Assembly: GCA_021774195.1 (NCBI GenBank)
Contig: JAJFJJ010000070.1
Coordinates: 1-53,896, forward strand
Direction of reading: 5' to 3'
Length of the DNA: 53,896 nt
Origin: Nitrosomonas sp.
GTDB taxonomy: Bacteria; Pseudomonadota; Gammaproteobacteria; Burkholderiales; Nitrosomonadaceae
Under the pieces are notes generated by a model. The model saw nothing but the letters and a program-made list of their open reading frames with translations, was not told the DNA's origin and did not search any database. The first letter of the stretch is position 1. Every line of letters begins with the position of its first letter. This document shows positions 52,982-53,896 of the stretch, in pieces. The position numbers and the translations under genes were made by a program.

Positions 52982-53740
52982 TCAACCAGTATTCAATTCG
53001 GCATCTACTTTTGGCAGATATTTAGCTGCGATTCGAGCGTGTTTATGGTGAATATCATGATGCATAGTTGCATAGACAACATCAACACCATAAATCAGTA
53101 ATGCCGGGTAAGCTATAAAATTAGGCAGTGGTATTGAGAAAGTGCCATTACTCCCCGAACGATAATGGACAAGATGAAAGAACACAAAGTCATTAATTAT
53201 ATAAGTTATTCGTAGTGCCAACCACCAGATAAGAAAGGCAAATGGGGAAATTAAAAGCATCGAGATAAATATTGATAACCGAATGACCATCATTATCGCA
53301 AGCTCGCGCGATAAGCCATTCGCTTTGATATATCGAATTGTTGATTGCTCATGCTGAGTAACCGCGCCAATAAAGGCTTTTAACGATCCGCCCAAAATAT
53401 GAAAAGCATCCGGGTCATTGGTGGTTGCCGTATACTGATGATGTCCCATATGTATATTTCTGTATTCTCGGTAACCCAAACTAAACGGTGCAAATGGAAT
53501 AATTTGTAACCGAGACAAGTAATCTAATTGTTCTGGTTTTCTCAAATGAAAAAGTTCATGGAATGCAATCATCCAACGTGTTACTAATATAGAAACAATC
53601 ACAGCCATCCACCCTGCATTCAGCAAACCAGTAACAAAGGCACCAAAACAGGCGTATATGGTGAGTGTGAATATATGCAGTTTTAATTGATATTCTCGTG
53701 CATCATTATCATTTGCATTGTATCGATTAAATGTCTGCAT
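52982..53740 (-). CDS. Fatty acid desaturase-like membrane protein
   Basis: The 252-residue protein has about four membrane segments and the three histidine boxes of di-iron membrane desaturases/hydroxylases: HELFH (61-65), HMGHH (97-101) and HHDIHH (227-232). It should use oxygen to modify a lipid or other hydrophobic substrate; the acyl chain or alternative (for example carotenoid or alkane) is not evident. The gene is alone and lies between two direct copies of the family R repeat, R5 downstream and R6 upstream of its start, only 26 and 20 bp away. No clear Shine-Dalgarno sequence precedes the ATG. Confidence 0.87.
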   Translation of the reverse strand: MQTFNRYNANDNDAREYQLKLHIFTLTIYACFGAFVTGLLNAGWMAVIVSILVTRWMIAFHELFHLRKPEQLDYLSRLQIIPFAPFSLGYREYRNIHMGHHQYTATTNDPDAFHILGGSLKAFIGAVTQHEQSTIRYIKANGLSRELAIMMVIRLSIFISMLLISPFAFLIWWLALRITYIINDFVFFHLVHYRSGSNGTFSIPLPNFIAYPALLIYGVDVVYATMHHDIHHKHARIAAKYLPKVDAELNTG

Positions 53741-53760
53741 CGTTATTTCTAGCTAATAAT

Positions 53761-53896
53761 CCTAGAATCCTCAGTTGGATGGTGCTTAGAGTGCATTGTT
53801 GTTTATTTTTGGCAAGGCGCAGTGAGGAGTAATAACTAGTTATTACAACGAAGTGCAACGCAGCAAAAGATAAAGAACAGTGTGCTATAAGCATCA
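53761..53896 (+). repeat. Family R palindromic repeat, copy 6 (cut by window edge, sub-variant 2)
   Basis: It starts at CCTAGAATCCTCAGTTG and runs to the end of the window. It is the closest relative of copy 5, in the same orientation. The inner hairpin is GTAATAAC-TA-GTTATTAC, a perfect 18-bp palindrome at 53829-53846, with GGAG 5' of it. It lies upstream of the desaturase start. Confidence 0.87.

Overview
The window reads as a piece of gammaproteobacterial chromosome. It is moderately AT-rich, with gene content and order typical of that class: ampD, tmk-holB, guaBA, smpB/ratA/rnfH, pilSR, lptM-lysA and tsaE-amiC/queG. A hopanoid-type epimerase (hpnA), a squalene/phytoene synthase, a PEP-CTERM exported protein and heme A synthase point to a free-living aerobic lineage of the methylotroph/sulfur-oxidiser kind. 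I cannot name a genus from the sequence. No rRNA, tRNA or CRISPR array was seen.

Layout. 1-10.5 kb holds a catalase-family protein, a DUF4399 protein, ampD, tmk and holB (pushed apart by a palindromic repeat), a GlcG/HbpS-like protein, guaBA, a DUF4124 protein and a TolB-like propeller. 10.5-12.7 kb is a decayed patch with a truncated TIR gene, a REP-associated tyrosine transposase (RAYT) and small gene remnants. 12.7-24.7 kb holds a secreted BNR propeller, ratA-rnfH plus an overlooked 55-codon ORF, smpB, ctaA, pilSR, hpnA and a squalene synthase, then lysA with the tiny lptM. 25-34.8 kb holds an Mla/PqiC-like lipid transport operon behind tsaE-amiC, queG, and a transporter pair (Nramp-related protein and an ATM1-type ABC exporter whose 5' end looks frameshifted). 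35.3-39.1 kb is a porin / small periplasmic binding protein / diguanylate cyclase operon. 39.3-45.3 kb holds a double-domain 2OG-Fe(II) oxygenase, the PEP-CTERM protein and a DUF1611-racemase pair. 45.6-53.9 kb holds an NhaC-like antiporter with msrB, a lipoprotein with a duplicated unknown domain, an 1168-residue protein that I take for a PPi-type PEP carboxykinase, and a fatty acid desaturase lying between two direct repeats.

The most unusual feature is the load of palindromic repeats. Family R has six copies; full ones are 225-234 bp, with TIR-like ends and an inner hairpin whose two arms change together in several copies. Family B has one complete copy and one half copy, family C a single element, and family D one full element with short matches elsewhere. 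They sit at gene boundaries. One supplies the stop codon of tmk and probably the ribosome binding site of holB, one leads into the DUF4124 gene, and two bracket the desaturase. A RAYT gene is present in the same window, and R copies carry GGAG or GGCG just 5' of the hairpin, so a RAYT/REP-type relation is possible but unproven.
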